Source of the DNA: Mycobacterium celatum
Lineage (GTDB): Bacteria; Actinomycetota; Actinomycetes; Mycobacteriales; Mycobacteriaceae
DNA: 64,000 nucleotides
Direction: 5' to 3'
Assembly (NCBI RefSeq): GCF_002101595.1
Contig: NZ_LQOM01000031.1
Span: forward strand, 124,001 to 188,000
How positions within the stretch are numbered: the first letter of the stretch is position 1; each line of letters opens with the position of its first letter. The translations under genes were made by a program, and so were the position numbers. Below the pieces are notes generated by a model that saw only the letters and a program-made list of their open reading frames with translations, did not search any database and was not told where the DNA came from. This document shows positions 25,424 to 34,535 of the stretch, in pieces.

Positions 25424-26287
25424 ATGCCCGAACTGCCGGAAGTCCAAGCGCTCGCCGACCATCTGCGCCGCCACGCCGCCGGCCTGACGATTGGGCGGGT
25501 CGACGTGGTCGCGTTCTCGGTGCTCAAGACCTTCGACCCGCCGATCACCGCGCTGCACGGCTCGGCTGTCACCGGGGCCGAGCGGTGGGGCAAATACCTG
25601 GGGCTGCGGGCCGGCGAGCTGTTCTTGATCGCTCACCTGTCCCGGGCCGGCTGGTTGCGCTGGTCCGACACCCTGGCCGCCGCGCCGCTCCGGCCGGGAA
25701 AGGGGCCGATCGCGCTGCGCGTTCACCTAGGCACTCCCGGGCAGGCGCCGGGCTTCGACCTCACCGAGGCCGGTACCCAGAAGCGGCTGGCGGTGTGGCT
25801 GGTCGACGACCCTGTGAAGGTCCCCGGCATCGCCGCGCTCGGACCAGACGCGCTGCAGGTCACTCGTGACGAGTTGGCCGGGCTGCTGGCCGGGCAGAGC
25901 GGCCGGATCAAGACCGTCATCACCGACCAGAAGGTGATCGCCGGGATCGGCAACGCCTACAGCGACGAGATCCTGCACGTCGCGAAGATCTCGCCGTTCG
26001 CCACCGCCGGCAAACTCTCCGACGCACAGCTGGCCGCACTGCACGATGCGATGATCACGGTGCTCACCGACGCCGTGAACCGTTCGGTCGGACAGCAGGC
26101 GGCGACGTTGAAGGGCGAGAAGCGTTCGGGCTTAAGGGTTCACGCCCGAACCGGGTTGCCGTGTCCGGTGTGCGGCGACACCGTGCGGGAAGTGTCGTTC
26201 GCCGACAAGTCGTTCCAGTACTGCCCGACCTGCCAGACCGGCGGCAAGGTCCTGGCCGACCGGCGGATGTCGCGCCTGCTGAAATAG
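25424..26287 (+). CDS. Fpg/Nei-family DNA glycosylase (Rv0944-like)
   Basis: A base-excision repair glycosylase/AP lyase of 287 residues. The start MPELPEVQ places the catalytic Pro and Glu directly after the initiator Met, as the family requires, so ATG 25424 is firm. A helix-two-turn-helix region (QKVIAGIGNAYSDEILHVAKI) and a C-terminal zinc finger with two C-x2-C pairs (CPVCGD, CPTCQTGG) follow. It should remove oxidised bases such as 8-oxoguanine or oxidised pyrimidines. Mycobacteria have several paralogues; position and length fit the Rv0944 type rather than MutM. Confidence 0.92.
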   Translation: MPELPEVQALADHLRRHAAGLTIGRVDVVAFSVLKTFDPPITALHGSAVTGAERWGKYLGLRAGELFLIAHLSRAGWLRWSDTLAAAPLRPGKGPIALRVHLGTPGQAPGFDLTEAGTQKRLAVWLVDDPVKVPGIAALGPDALQVTRDELAGLLAGQSGRIKTVITDQKVIAGIGNAYSDEILHVAKISPFATAGKLSDAQLAALHDAMITVLTDAVNRSVGQQAATLKGEKRSGLRVHARTGLPCPVCGDTVREVSFADKSFQYCPTCQTGGKVLADRRMSRLLK

Positions 26288-26372
26288 CTGTCGAGCGTCG
26301 AGTTGTTGGGTCGCTGTCCAGCGATCTGGCCCGACAAGTCGACGTTCACCGGACACACGTTAGGCTGCCGCC

Positions 26373-27122
26373 GTGACTCGTCAGAAAATCCTCATCACCG
26401 GCGCGAGCTCGGGCCTGGGCGCCGGAATGGCCCGTGCGTTCGCCGCCAAGGGCCGCGACCTTGCCTTGTGCGCCCGTCGCACCGAGCGCCTCGACGAACT
26501 CAAAGCCGAACTGTCCCAACGTTATCCGAACATCACGGTGGCGGTTGCTGCGCTGGACGTCAACGACCACGAGCAGGTGCCCAAGGTGTTCGGCGAGCTT
26601 TCCGACGCGCTCGGCGGGATCGATCGGATCATCGTCAACGCCGGCATCGGCAAGGGCGCGCCGCTGGGTTCGGGCAAGTTGTGGGCCAACAAGGCGACCA
26701 TCGAGACCAACCTGGTGGCCGCGCTGGTGCAGATCGAGACCGCACTGGAGATGTTCAAGCAGGCCGGTTCGGGGCATCTGGTGCTGATCTCGTCGGTGCT
26801 CGGCAACAAGGGTGTGCCGGGCGTCAAGGCCGCCTATGCCGCCAGCAAGGCCGGCGTGTCGTCGCTGGGGGAGTCGCTGCGCGCCGAATACGCGAAGGGC
26901 CCGATCAGGGTCACCGTGCTGGAGCCGGGCTACATCGAGTCGGAGATGACCGCTAAATCGGCGAGCACCATGCTCATGGTGGACAACGAGACCGGGGTGC
27001 GGGCGATGGTTGCGGCGATCGAACGCGAAACCGGCCGCGCGGTTGTGCCGGCCTGGCCGTGGGCGCCGCTGGTCCAGGTGCTGCGGGTGTTGCCGATCGG
27101 GCTGACCAAGTACTTCGCGTAG
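26373..27122 (+). CDS. Short-chain dehydrogenase/reductase (Rv0945-like)
   Basis: A classical SDR of 249 residues. The nucleotide-binding motif TGASSGLGAGM is at the N-terminus, followed by CARRTERLDEL (favouring NADPH), the NAG motif in IVNAGIG, the catalytic Ser in LISSVLG and Y-x3-K in YAASKAG. The substrate is unknown. The C-terminus is hydrophobic and may touch the membrane. It is the last gene of the plus-strand run that begins at cobF and is convergent to the second DUF2236 gene. Confidence 0.92.
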   Translation: MTRQKILITGASSGLGAGMARAFAAKGRDLALCARRTERLDELKAELSQRYPNITVAVAALDVNDHEQVPKVFGELSDALGGIDRIIVNAGIGKGAPLGSGKLWANKATIETNLVAALVQIETALEMFKQAGSGHLVLISSVLGNKGVPGVKAAYAASKAGVSSLGESLRAEYAKGPIRVTVLEPGYIESEMTAKSASTMLMVDNETGVRAMVAAIERETGRAVVPAWPWAPLVQVLRVLPIGLTKYFA

Positions 27123-27139
27123 GACCTTGCGCGAGCGGG

Positions 27140-28459
27140 TCAGTGTGCGACCGGCGTGTAATGCGCTGCGTCGGTGGTGAATTCGGGCTTGCCGTACGTC
27201 GCCAGCCGGAGCTTGAGGAGCCCGATGACGTAGGCGTCGGTGATGTCCCGCAGCACGGGCATGCGGCTGGCCTGCTGAACGGCGGTGAAACGTCCGATGA
27301 TGAAGGGCGTGGTGAGGGCGACGCGCACGAGGTCCGTCGGCCCCAGTGAAACGCCCATCGCCTCGGCGACTTCGCGATCGCCACCGCAGAACGTGCGGAC
27401 GAAGGTGAGTTTGGAAAAGCTCTTCTCGACCGCCTCGGCGCAACGGTCGAACAGGCTGGTGCCGGGTCGCAGATAGGCCGCCATCGTGCCGCGCACGAGT
27501 TCGCGGCAGATGTCGTCGAATCCGTCACGCAGCAGCGCCGAGCGCGCGTGCATGACGTGCATGATGTCGGCGGGCTCGGAGGGCAGCAGTTCCGGCGGCA
27601 GGCCGAGCAAAAAGCAGCGATACCTGGCGAATTCGACCACGGCGCGCTCTTCTTTGGTGAACTTCGCCCGGCCCTGCTGACGCGTCCGGCGGGCCAACAG
27701 ATACTGGCCGATCATTCCGGCGGGCATCTGGTCGACCTGCGGGATCGGCATGCCGTAGACGGCTTTATCCCACTTGCCGGACTTCTTGAGTGCGTTGTAG
27801 CGGACCATCGAGTGCATCAACCGGACCATGGCGGCGGCTTCGAAGCCGGGCCCGTAACGGTCCAGCGCACCAGGCAGGGTGGTGACGGCGAAGAAGCTTG
27901 CCGTCTCGTTGACCCGCCGCGCTGCCCGCTTGCCCGACAACGCGCCGGTCAGGGCCATCGGCAGCGCGGCGTAGGTGTTGGTGAAGGTGGCGATGAAGGC
28001 TCCGCGCGTGATAAAGGGCGCCAGCAGCGCCGCGGGAATCCGCTCTTGGCGGGCGCCTTCGCGGACCAGGTCGAAGTCGATCCACTCCGGGGTGGCCTCC
28101 ATCGCGGCGATGAACGAGACGAGCTCGGCGGGCGCGTCGGCCACCGCGTCGATACCCTCTCGGCAGGCCCGCTTGAGCATGTCGATCAGCTGCGCGACGC
28201 TGTACGTATTCATCAGGGCCGCATAGGGATCGGCGACGACGTCGCCGAGCATGGTTGCCGTGCTGATCAATTCGAGGACGCGGTCGTCTTCCAGGATCGG
28301 CGCGCGGTCGGCGACCCAGCGCGGCAGGGCCGAGTCGACGTCGGGCTCGACGGCAAGGCGGTCGGGCTGCCGGTCGAAGTCGAAGTCCCCGTAGAGGTCG
28401 GGCAGCAACTCGCGCTGGCTTCGGACGCGTTCCGCGAGTTCGGGGTAGTACGTGACCAT
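27140..28459 (-). CDS. DUF2236 (MpaB/Lcp-like) oxygenase, second copy
   Basis: A 439-residue paralogue of the protein at 7521-8771, with EWIDFDLVREGARQERIPAA, GALDRYGPGFEAAAMVRLMH and VEFARYRCFLLGLPPELLP. It lacks the obvious HPVNQ segment of the first copy (PIPQVDQMPAGMIGQYL here), so substrate or haem site may differ. Its ATG 28459 follows a GGAGG site, and upstream lies a near-perfect palindrome shared with a divergent TetR gene. No further gene is coupled to it. Confidence 0.85.
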   Translation of the reverse strand: MVTYYPELAERVRSQRELLPDLYGDFDFDRQPDRLAVEPDVDSALPRWVADRAPILEDDRVLELISTATMLGDVVADPYAALMNTYSVAQLIDMLKRACREGIDAVADAPAELVSFIAAMEATPEWIDFDLVREGARQERIPAALLAPFITRGAFIATFTNTYAALPMALTGALSGKRAARRVNETASFFAVTTLPGALDRYGPGFEAAAMVRLMHSMVRYNALKKSGKWDKAVYGMPIPQVDQMPAGMIGQYLLARRTRQQGRAKFTKEERAVVEFARYRCFLLGLPPELLPSEPADIMHVMHARSALLRDGFDDICRELVRGTMAAYLRPGTSLFDRCAEAVEKSFSKLTFVRTFCGGDREVAEAMGVSLGPTDLVRVALTTPFIIGRFTAVQQASRMPVLRDITDAYVIGLLKLRLATYGKPEFTTDAAHYTPVAH

Positions 28460-28472
28460 CGCAACCTCCGGC

Positions 28473-28513
28473 TAACTAACAATTAGTGAGTAATACTCAC
28501 TAATTGTTAGTTA
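28473..28513. promoter_or_regulatory. Near-perfect 41-base palindromic TetR operator
   Basis: Two 19-base arms (28473-28491 and 28495-28513) are exact reverse complements around the centre AAT. The arms are AT-rich (core CAATTAGTGAGT), unlike the surrounding sequence. The palindrome ends at the ATG of the TetR gene and lies 14 bases from the DUF2236 start, so a bound regulator would block both. Confidence 0.85.
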
Positions 28514-29127
28514 TGCTGTCAAGTGTGCCTGCAGCGAATCCGAAGCGGCGCATGTCCGCCGAAGCGCGCCGTGAACAGATCCTCGACGTCACACACGCGA
28601 TCGTCGATGCCGAAGGGTTTCATGCGGCGACACCGAACCGCATCGCCCGTCAGGCCGGTATCAATCGGTCGTTGATCTATCAGCTGTTCGGCGACCCGGC
28701 GGGCCTGTTCGTCGCGCTGATCGACCGGGAGGCGGCGCGGGCCGGCGCGCAGTTCGCCGATGCGATCTCGGAATTGGACGCCGCGGCCGCGGATGAGTCG
28801 CTGGTCCTCGCGTTCGACGGCGTGCTGGCCGCCGTCGACGCCCACCCGGCAACGTGGCGGCTGTTTTTGTTCCCGCCCCAGGGCGCACCGCCGGAGCTGT
28901 ATGCCCGGCTGGCCCAAGCTCAGGCCGTCGTGCTGGAGTTCTTTGTACGGGAACTGTTGCGCGTCAATCCCCATCTGCACGATCCCGAATACACGGCTCG
29001 GGTCCTGCATGCCGCCGGCCGCGAACTGCTGCAGCTGCACCTCAGCGATCCGCAAACGGCGACAGTCGAACGCTTGCGCACTTTTGTGCGGCGATTCGGC
29101 TCCGAGCTCGTGGTGCCGACACCGTGA
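28513..29127 (+). CDS. TetR-family regulator (divergent to second DUF2236 gene)
   Basis: A 204-residue regulator from ATG 28513, directly at the end of the palindrome; later starts at GTG 28525 or ATG 28552 are possible. The helix-turn-helix region reads REQILDVTHAIVDAEGF, then IARQAGINRSLIYQLFGD. The C-terminal domain is helical, of unknown ligand. It probably represses itself and the oxygenase gene. The two TetR proteins of the window recognise clearly different operators. Confidence 0.9.
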   Translation: MLSSVPAANPKRRMSAEARREQILDVTHAIVDAEGFHAATPNRIARQAGINRSLIYQLFGDPAGLFVALIDREAARAGAQFADAISELDAAAADESLVLAFDGVLAAVDAHPATWRLFLFPPQGAPPELYARLAQAQAVVLEFFVRELLRVNPHLHDPEYTARVLHAAGRELLQLHLSDPQTATVERLRTFVRRFGSELVVPTP

Positions 29128-29134
29128 CGAAATG

Positions 29135-30799
29135 TCAGGCCGTGCGGCCTCTTTCGGTGCGGTAGCGGCGCACCAGCGCGTCGGTGGAGCTGTCCGACTG
29201 TTTGTCAGGCGACTGGTCCCCGGAAATCACCGGCAGCAGCGCCTTGGCCTGGGTCTTGCCCAGCTCCACACCCCACTGGTCGAACGAGTCGATGCCCCAC
29301 ACCACGCCTTCGGTGAAAACCTGGTGTTCGTAGAGCGCGATCAGCTGACCCAGCACCGACGGGGTGAGCCGGGTCGCCAGAATCGACGTCGTCGGCCGGT
29401 TGCCGGGCATAACCTTGTGCGGCACCACGTCTTTCGACGTGCCCTCGGCGGCGATCTCCTCGGCCGTTTTGCCGAACGCCAGCACCTGGGTCTGGGCGAA
29501 GAAGTTGCTCATCAACAGGTCGTGCATGCTGCCGGTGCCGTCGGCGTCGGGCAAGTCGTCGAGCGGTTGGGAAAACCCGATGAAGTCGGCCGGCACCAAC
29601 CGGGTGCCCTGATGCAGCAACTGGTAGAAGGCGTGCTGGCCGTTGGTTCCCGGTTCGCCCCAATAGATTTCGCCGGTGTCGGTGACGACCGGTGTGCCGT
29701 CGGCGCGGGTCGACTTGCCGTTGGATTCCATGGTGAGCTGCTGCAGATAGGCCGCGAACCGGGCCAGGTCGTTGGAATACGGCAAAACGGCCCGCGATTG
29801 GGCGTCGAAGAAGTTGGAGTACCACAGCTCGATCAGCCCGAGCAGCGCCGGTGCGTTGGACTCCAGCGGCGCGGTCTTGAAATGCTCGTCGACGATATGG
29901 AATCCGGACAGGAACTCGGCAAATCGCTCGCGTCCGATGGCGGCCATCACCGACAGCCCGATCGCCGAGTCGACTGAATAGCGCCCGCCGACCCAGTCCC
30001 AGAAGCCGAACATGTTGGCGGTGTCGATGCCGAAATCCGCGACCCGCTCTTTGTTGGTGGAGACCGCGACGAAATGCTTGGCCACCGCGTCGTCACCGAG
30101 CGCCTCGGTCAGCCAGCGCCGCGCCGCGGTGGCATTGGTCAGCGTTTCCAGTGTGGAGAACGTCTTGGAAGCGACAATGAAAAGCGTTGTGGCCGGGTCT
30201 AAATCGGCCAGCGTCGCCACTAGGTCCGCCGGGTCGACATTGGACACGAACCGCGCCGAAATGCCGGCGTCGGCATAGTGCCGCAGCGCCTGGTACACCA
30301 TCACCGGTCCGAGGTCCGACCCGCCGATGCCGATGTTGACGACGGTGCTGATGCGCTTGCCGGTCGCGCCGGTCCACTCGCCGCTGCGCAGCCGGTCGGT
30401 GAAATCGCCCATCGCGTCCAGCACCTTGTGGACGTCCTCGACGACGTTCTGCCCGTCGACGACCAGCTTGGCGTCGCGCGGCAGGCGCAGCGCGGTGTGC
30501 AGCACTGCGCGGTCCTCCGAGGTGTTGATGTGCTTGCCGGCGAACATCTCGTCGCGCCGCTCCTCGAGGTGCGCCGCGCGGGCCAGGTCGACCAGCAGCT
30601 TGAGCGTCTCGCGGGTGATGCGGTGCTTGCTGTAGTCGATGTAGAGGTCACCGACGGTGAGGGTCAACTCGCGGCCGCGGTCAGGGTCATCGGCGAAGAA
30701 CTGACGCAGATGGGTGTTTTTGATTTGGTCGTGATGCTTGGACAGGGCGTTCCATGCCGGGGCGGCTGTGATGTCGGAGATCTGACGAACGGCAGTCAT
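29135..30799 (-). CDS. pgi: Glucose-6-phosphate isomerase
   Basis: Pgi interconverts glucose 6-phosphate and fructose 6-phosphate in glycolysis and gluconeogenesis. The 554-residue protein starts at ATG 30799 (MTAVRQISD); the longer frame to 30826 is unlikely. Family signatures are seen: [44 protein letters not shown] and [11 protein letters not shown], the latter two covering the catalytic Glu, His and Lys region. It is close to the 553-residue M. tuberculosis enzyme. It would also receive fructose 6-phosphate from the polyol module at 0.7-3 kb. Confidence 0.97.
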   Translation of the reverse strand: MTAVRQISDITAAPAWNALSKHHDQIKNTHLRQFFADDPDRGRELTLTVGDLYIDYSKHRITRETLKLLVDLARAAHLEERRDEMFAGKHINTSEDRAVLHTALRLPRDAKLVVDGQNVVEDVHKVLDAMGDFTDRLRSGEWTGATGKRISTVVNIGIGGSDLGPVMVYQALRHYADAGISARFVSNVDPADLVATLADLDPATTLFIVASKTFSTLETLTNATAARRWLTEALGDDAVAKHFVAVSTNKERVADFGIDTANMFGFWDWVGGRYSVDSAIGLSVMAAIGRERFAEFLSGFHIVDEHFKTAPLESNAPALLGLIELWYSNFFDAQSRAVLPYSNDLARFAAYLQQLTMESNGKSTRADGTPVVTDTGEIYWGEPGTNGQHAFYQLLHQGTRLVPADFIGFSQPLDDLPDADGTGSMHDLLMSNFFAQTQVLAFGKTAEEIAAEGTSKDVVPHKVMPGNRPTTSILATRLTPSVLGQLIALYEHQVFTEGVVWGIDSFDQWGVELGKTQAKALLPVISGDQSPDKQSDSSTDALVRRYRTERGRTA

Positions 30800-31007
30800 A
30801 CTTCCGACCCTAGCCACACCCGACACGTCGGGCCGCTCGGTCGCCCCCTCTGTGCTTCGAGTGCGCAGTCAGGGCGGCGTCGGCCATCCACTGTGGATAC
30901 AGGGCGGAAAAATCGCCAAGATCCCGCCATCAGCGCACGCTCGAAACCTTTCAGCGCACACTCGAAAACCCTGGACGCATACTCTGCGGCGGCGCGCCGC
31001 CTGGCTA

Positions 31008-31054
31008 GTGGCGATCGCCAGCGCAGCGAAGCCGGGCGCAGTGGGTCGGCACCA
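31008..31054 (+). repeat. Dispersed ~47-base repeat, intergenic copy
   Basis: This stretch begins GTGGCGATCGC and contains GCGAAGCCGGGCG. It matches the minus strand of 50494-50540, inside echA7, at nearly every position. It lies in the 260-base gap between pgi and the chorismate mutase gene. The same gap also has two direct copies of TCAGCGCAC-N-CTCGAAA around 30929-30967. Confidence 0.7.
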
Positions 31055-31059
31055 TATCC

Positions 31060-31323
31060 CTAATGCCCGAGCCGGCCCCTGCCCATGCGCAGTAGCAGCA
31101 TTGCGAGGTCCTTGCCGTCGGGGCCGAGCTCGCTGTAGCGCTCGATGACCTTCATCTCGCGGCTGTGTACCAGCCGGGTGCCCCCGTTGGCCATCCGGAC
31201 CTTGCCGATTGCCTGGGATACCTCGGTGCGGCGTTTGACCGCAGCAAGTATCTCAGCGTCGAGCCGGTCAATTTCCTGGCGCAGCTCGTCGATATCGGGA
31301 AGCTGTTCCGTTTCCATCGTCAT
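31060..31323 (-). CDS. Intracellular chorismate mutase, AroQ-delta type
   Basis: The 87-residue helical enzyme converts chorismate to prephenate in phenylalanine and tyrosine synthesis. It matches the Rv0948c type: IDRLDAEILAAVKRRTEVSQ, GTRLVHSREMKVIERY and the C-terminal GRGRLGH. From knowledge of that family, the free enzyme is weak and is activated by complexing with DAHP synthase (AroG), with the C-terminal RLGH taking part. The start is ATG 31323 (or ATG 31317); the upstream sequence does not add conserved residues. It has no signal peptide, unlike the secreted mutase. Confidence 0.93.
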   Translation of the reverse strand: MTMETEQLPDIDELRQEIDRLDAEILAAVKRRTEVSQAIGKVRMANGGTRLVHSREMKVIERYSELGPDGKDLAMLLLRMGRGRLGH

Positions 31324-31395
31324 TTATTGTGACTCCGCATTCTTGCCGCTGGTGGGTTTTGGCCTCATCCGTATTCCGGCCTCACACAACAGACG

Positions 31396-31426
31396 AGCCC
31401 CGAATCCGGATGCGGACCTCGGGGCT
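31396..31426. other. Hairpin in divergent leader region
   Basis: AGCCCCGA and TCGGGGCT form an eight-base stem with a 15-base loop between the divergent chorismate mutase and uvrD1 genes. It could be a terminator-like or leader structure, or a small RNA end. The rest of the 247-base interval shows nothing I recognise. Confidence 0.3.
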
Positions 31427-31570
31427 GAAGGAAAGCAGCTAAGCCACGGGCACCGCGGACCGGTACCCGTAGAAAAATCGATGCTGCTTGTCGAGCACGT
31501 GTCTGAGTCTGCCACTCGGGCCTGCGCCAGCGCAAAAGATGTCGTCGAGCGGCGGTAAGTTTGGAACGAC

Positions 31571-33874
31571 ATGACGATGCACGTGACCGACGCCGGCGCA
31601 GACCAGTTGCTCGACGGCCTCAACCCTCAGCAGCGTCAAGCGGTGCTGCACGAGGGCTCGCCGCTGCTGATCGTCGCGGGTGCCGGCTCGGGCAAGACGG
31701 CGGTGCTGACCCGGCGGATTGCGTACCTGATGGCCGCCCGCGACGTGGGTGCGGGCCAGATTCTGGCGATCACGTTCACCAACAAGGCGGCCGCCGAGAT
31801 GCGCGAGCGGGTGGTTCAGCTGGTCGGTCCCCGAGCACGCTCGATGTGGGTGTCGACGTTCCACTCGACCTGCGTGCGGATCCTGCGCAACCAGGCCGCG
31901 TTGATTCCCGGCCTCAACTCCAACTTCTCGATCTACGACGCCGACGATTCGCGGCGGCTGCTGCAGATGATCGGCAAGGACATGGGCCTGGACATCAAGC
32001 GGTATTCGCCGCGGCTGCTGGCCAACGCCATCTCCAACCTGAAAAACGAGCTGATCGACCCGCAACAGGCAACGTCGGCACTCTCGGACGACTCCGACGA
32101 TCTCGCCCGCACCGTCGCCGCCGTCTACTCCGAATACCAGCACCGGCTGCGGGCGGCCAACGCGCTGGATTTCGACGACCTGATCGGCGAGACCGTCGCG
32201 GTGCTGCAGGCTTTCCCGCAGATCGCCCAGCATTACCGACGGCGATTCCGCCACATCCTGGTCGACGAATACCAGGACACCAACCACGCGCAATACGTGC
32301 TGGTGCGCGAGCTCGTCGGGCATCACACCGAGGACGGTGTGGCGCCGGCCGAGTTGTGCGTCGTCGGCGACGCCGATCAGTCGATCTACGCCTTCCGCGG
32401 CGCGACCATCCGCAACATCGAGGATTTCGAACGCGACTACCCCGACGCCACCACGATCCTGCTGGAGCAGAACTACCGCTCCACGCAGAACATCTTGTCG
32501 GCGGCCAACTCGGTGATCTCGCGCAACTCCGGCCGCCGGGAGAAGCGGCTGTGGACCGATGCGGGCGAGGGTGAGCTGATCGTCGGCTACGTCGCCGACA
32601 ACGAGCACGACGAGGCGCGGTTCGTCGCCGAAGAGATCGAGGCGCTGACCCAGCGCGGTGAGATCACCTACAACGACGTGGCGGTCTTCTACCGCACCAA
32701 CAACTCGTCGCGCTCGCTGGAAGAGGTATTCATCCGGGCCGGCATCCCGTACAAAGTCGTTGGGGGCGTTCGGTTTTACGAGCGCAAGGAAATCCGCGAC
32801 ATCGTGGCCTATCTGCGGGTGCTGGACAACCCGGGCGATGCGGTGAGTCTGCGGCGCATCCTCAACACCCCGCGACGCGGAATCGGTGATCGCGCGGAAG
32901 CCTGCGTGGCGGTGTACGCCGAGAACACCGGTGCCAGCTTCGCCGACGCACTCGACGGCGCCGCTGCGGGCAAAGTGCCGATGCTGAATTCCCGCTCGGT
33001 GAAGGCTATTTCGGGCTTCGTGGAGATGCTCGACGAACTGCGCGGCCGGCTCGACGGCGATCTGGGCGAACTGGTCGAGGCGGTACTGAACCGCACCGGC
33101 TATCGCGCGGAGCTGGAATCCTCCAGCGATCCACAGGATTTGGCACGGCTGGACAACCTGAACGAACTCGTTTCTGTCGCACACGAATTCGCCACCGACA
33201 TGGCCAACGCCGCCGCGCTCGAGGACGTCTCCGACGACGAAGACGTGCCCGACACCAGCGTGCTGGCGCAGTTCTTGGAGCGGGTGTCGCTGGTCGCCGA
33301 CGCCGACGAAATCCCCGAGCACAACGCCGGCGTGGTGACGCTGATGACATTGCACACGGCGAAAGGGCTGGAGTTTCCGGTGGTGTTCGTCACCGGGTGG
33401 GAGGACGGAATGTTCCCGCACATGCGGGCATTGGGCGATCCCACCGAGCTCTCCGAGGAACGGCGACTGGCCTACGTCGGGATCACCCGGGCCCGGCAGC
33501 GCCTTTACGTCAGCCGGGCCAAGGTCCGCTCGTCGTGGGGCCAGCCGATGCTCAACCCCGAGTCGCGCTTCCTGCAGGAGATTCCGCAGGAGCTCATCGA
33601 CTGGCGGCGGACCGACCCCACCCCGTCGTTCAGTGCGCCGGTAAGCGGCGCCGGCCGGTTCGGGCCGTCGCGCCCGTCACCGGCCCGGGTGTCGAAGAGC
33701 AACCGGCCGCTGCTGGTGCTTGAGCCCGGCGACCGGGTCTCTCATGACAAGTACGGGCTGGGCCGAGTCGAGGAGGTCTCCGGCGTCGGGGAATCGGCGA
33801 TGTCGCTGATCGACTTCGGCAGTTCGGGGCGGGTCAAGCTGATGCACAACCACGCGCCGCTCACCAAGCTGTAG
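31571..33874 (+). CDS. uvrD1: ATP-dependent DNA helicase UvrD1 (PcrA/UvrD family)
   Basis: A 3'-5' superfamily 1A helicase of 767 residues. Motifs in order: Walker A AGAGSGKT (36-43), AITFTNKAAAEMRERV, WVSTFHSTCVRIL, Walker B ILVDEYQDTN, VVGDADQSIYAFRGA, LEQNYRSTQNIL, VTLMTLHTAKGLEFPVVF and YVGITRARQRL. The last 50 residues (PGDRVSHDKYGLGRVEEVSG) are the Tudor-like tail found in UvrD1/PcrA, which in mycobacteria contributes to partner binding, including Ku. It works in nucleotide excision repair and replication-conflict repair. Confidence 0.96.
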   Translation: MTMHVTDAGADQLLDGLNPQQRQAVLHEGSPLLIVAGAGSGKTAVLTRRIAYLMAARDVGAGQILAITFTNKAAAEMRERVVQLVGPRARSMWVSTFHSTCVRILRNQAALIPGLNSNFSIYDADDSRRLLQMIGKDMGLDIKRYSPRLLANAISNLKNELIDPQQATSALSDDSDDLARTVAAVYSEYQHRLRAANALDFDDLIGETVAVLQAFPQIAQHYRRRFRHILVDEYQDTNHAQYVLVRELVGHHTEDGVAPAELCVVGDADQSIYAFRGATIRNIEDFERDYPDATTILLEQNYRSTQNILSAANSVISRNSGRREKRLWTDAGEGELIVGYVADNEHDEARFVAEEIEALTQRGEITYNDVAVFYRTNNSSRSLEEVFIRAGIPYKVVGGVRFYERKEIRDIVAYLRVLDNPGDAVSLRRILNTPRRGIGDRAEACVAVYAENTGASFADALDGAAAGKVPMLNSRSVKAISGFVEMLDELRGRLDGDLGELVEAVLNRTGYRAELESSSDPQDLARLDNLNELVSVAHEFATDMANAAALEDVSDDEDVPDTSVLAQFLERVSLVADADEIPEHNAGVVTLMTLHTAKGLEFPVVFVTGWEDGMFPHMRALGDPTELSEERRLAYVGITRARQRLYVSRAKVRSSWGQPMLNPESRFLQEIPQELIDWRRTDPTPSFSAPVSGAGRFGPSRPSPARVSKSNRPLLVLEPGDRVSHDKYGLGRVEEVSGVGESAMSLIDFGSSGRVKLMHNHAPLTKL

Positions 33875-33891
33875 TCTCGCGTCTTCTCGGG

Positions 33892-34416
33892 CTACTCCGG
33901 CACCCAGCGCTTCGTTTGCGGGTGCAGCGCCAAGACCGCGCTGGCAACGGGGAGCAGGGGCAGGAAGTGCACGATCCAGGCCACCCGTGCGCCCGCGATG
34001 AACACGCCGAGGTAGGTAAGCACCGCGACCGCGGCGCCGGCGACGATCAGATAGCGGCCAAGTCCCCGTCGCAGCAGCAGCAGGATCACACCGGAGACCG
34101 TGGCCAGCGCAAACACCAGCGCGAGAAACCCGACCGCGACGCAGAACAGCCGGTCGGACTGCCACCAGCCGGCGATCAAATCGGTGGCCACCACCGAGGT
34201 CGCCCACCCGCTGACGATGCTGACGGCGGACGCGGCCACGGCGGTGGTGTTGCTCGCTTCGGGCAGCGCGGGGCGCTGAGCGGGGTACCCGCCGCGGGCG
34301 GGCGGTTGGCGCGGAATGTGGGTGGTGCGGGCGTCGTCCGCGATTGCGGGGAGCGGCGTGGTCGGTGCTCGGCGGATGATGCGGGTCCGCGGCGCTTCGT
34401 CGTGTGATGTCGACAC
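33892..34416 (-). CDS. Hypothetical membrane protein with proline-rich N-terminus
   Basis: A 174-residue protein. The first 65 residues are polar, basic and proline-rich (RTRIIRRAPTTPLPAI). Four membrane helices follow: AVAASAVSIVSGWATSVVA, LFCVAVGFLALVFALATV, YLIVAGAAVAVLTYLGVF and VAWIVHFLPLLPVASAVL. No family is recognised. It is convergent to uvrD1 with a 17-base gap and lies downstream of the M23 peptidase gene in the same direction. Confidence 0.8.
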   Translation of the reverse strand: MSTSHDEAPRTRIIRRAPTTPLPAIADDARTTHIPRQPPARGGYPAQRPALPEASNTTAVAASAVSIVSGWATSVVATDLIAGWWQSDRLFCVAVGFLALVFALATVSGVILLLLRRGLGRYLIVAGAAVAVLTYLGVFIAGARVAWIVHFLPLLPVASAVLALHPQTKRWVPE

Positions 34417-34535
34417 CTCAGGCCTTCCTGTCGCGTTCTCGAAAGAGCTGGCAGCGCCGCCGCCGCTGACAGGACCGGATGGTAGTTGATGGGCGGATTA
34501 TCGCCAGGCGCGGAATCGGTCGACCCGGTAACCGG

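Noticed and set aside
24193..25593. Long minus-strand frame opposite cobF and the holin-like gene
   Set aside because: Translation is low in hydrophobic structure and rich in Asp, Gly, His and Arg, typical of an antisense shadow in GC-rich DNA; cobF on the plus strand has clear family motifs.
31439..33421. 660-codon minus-strand frame inside uvrD1
   Set aside because: Mirror frame of a well-conserved helicase gene; no motif of its own.
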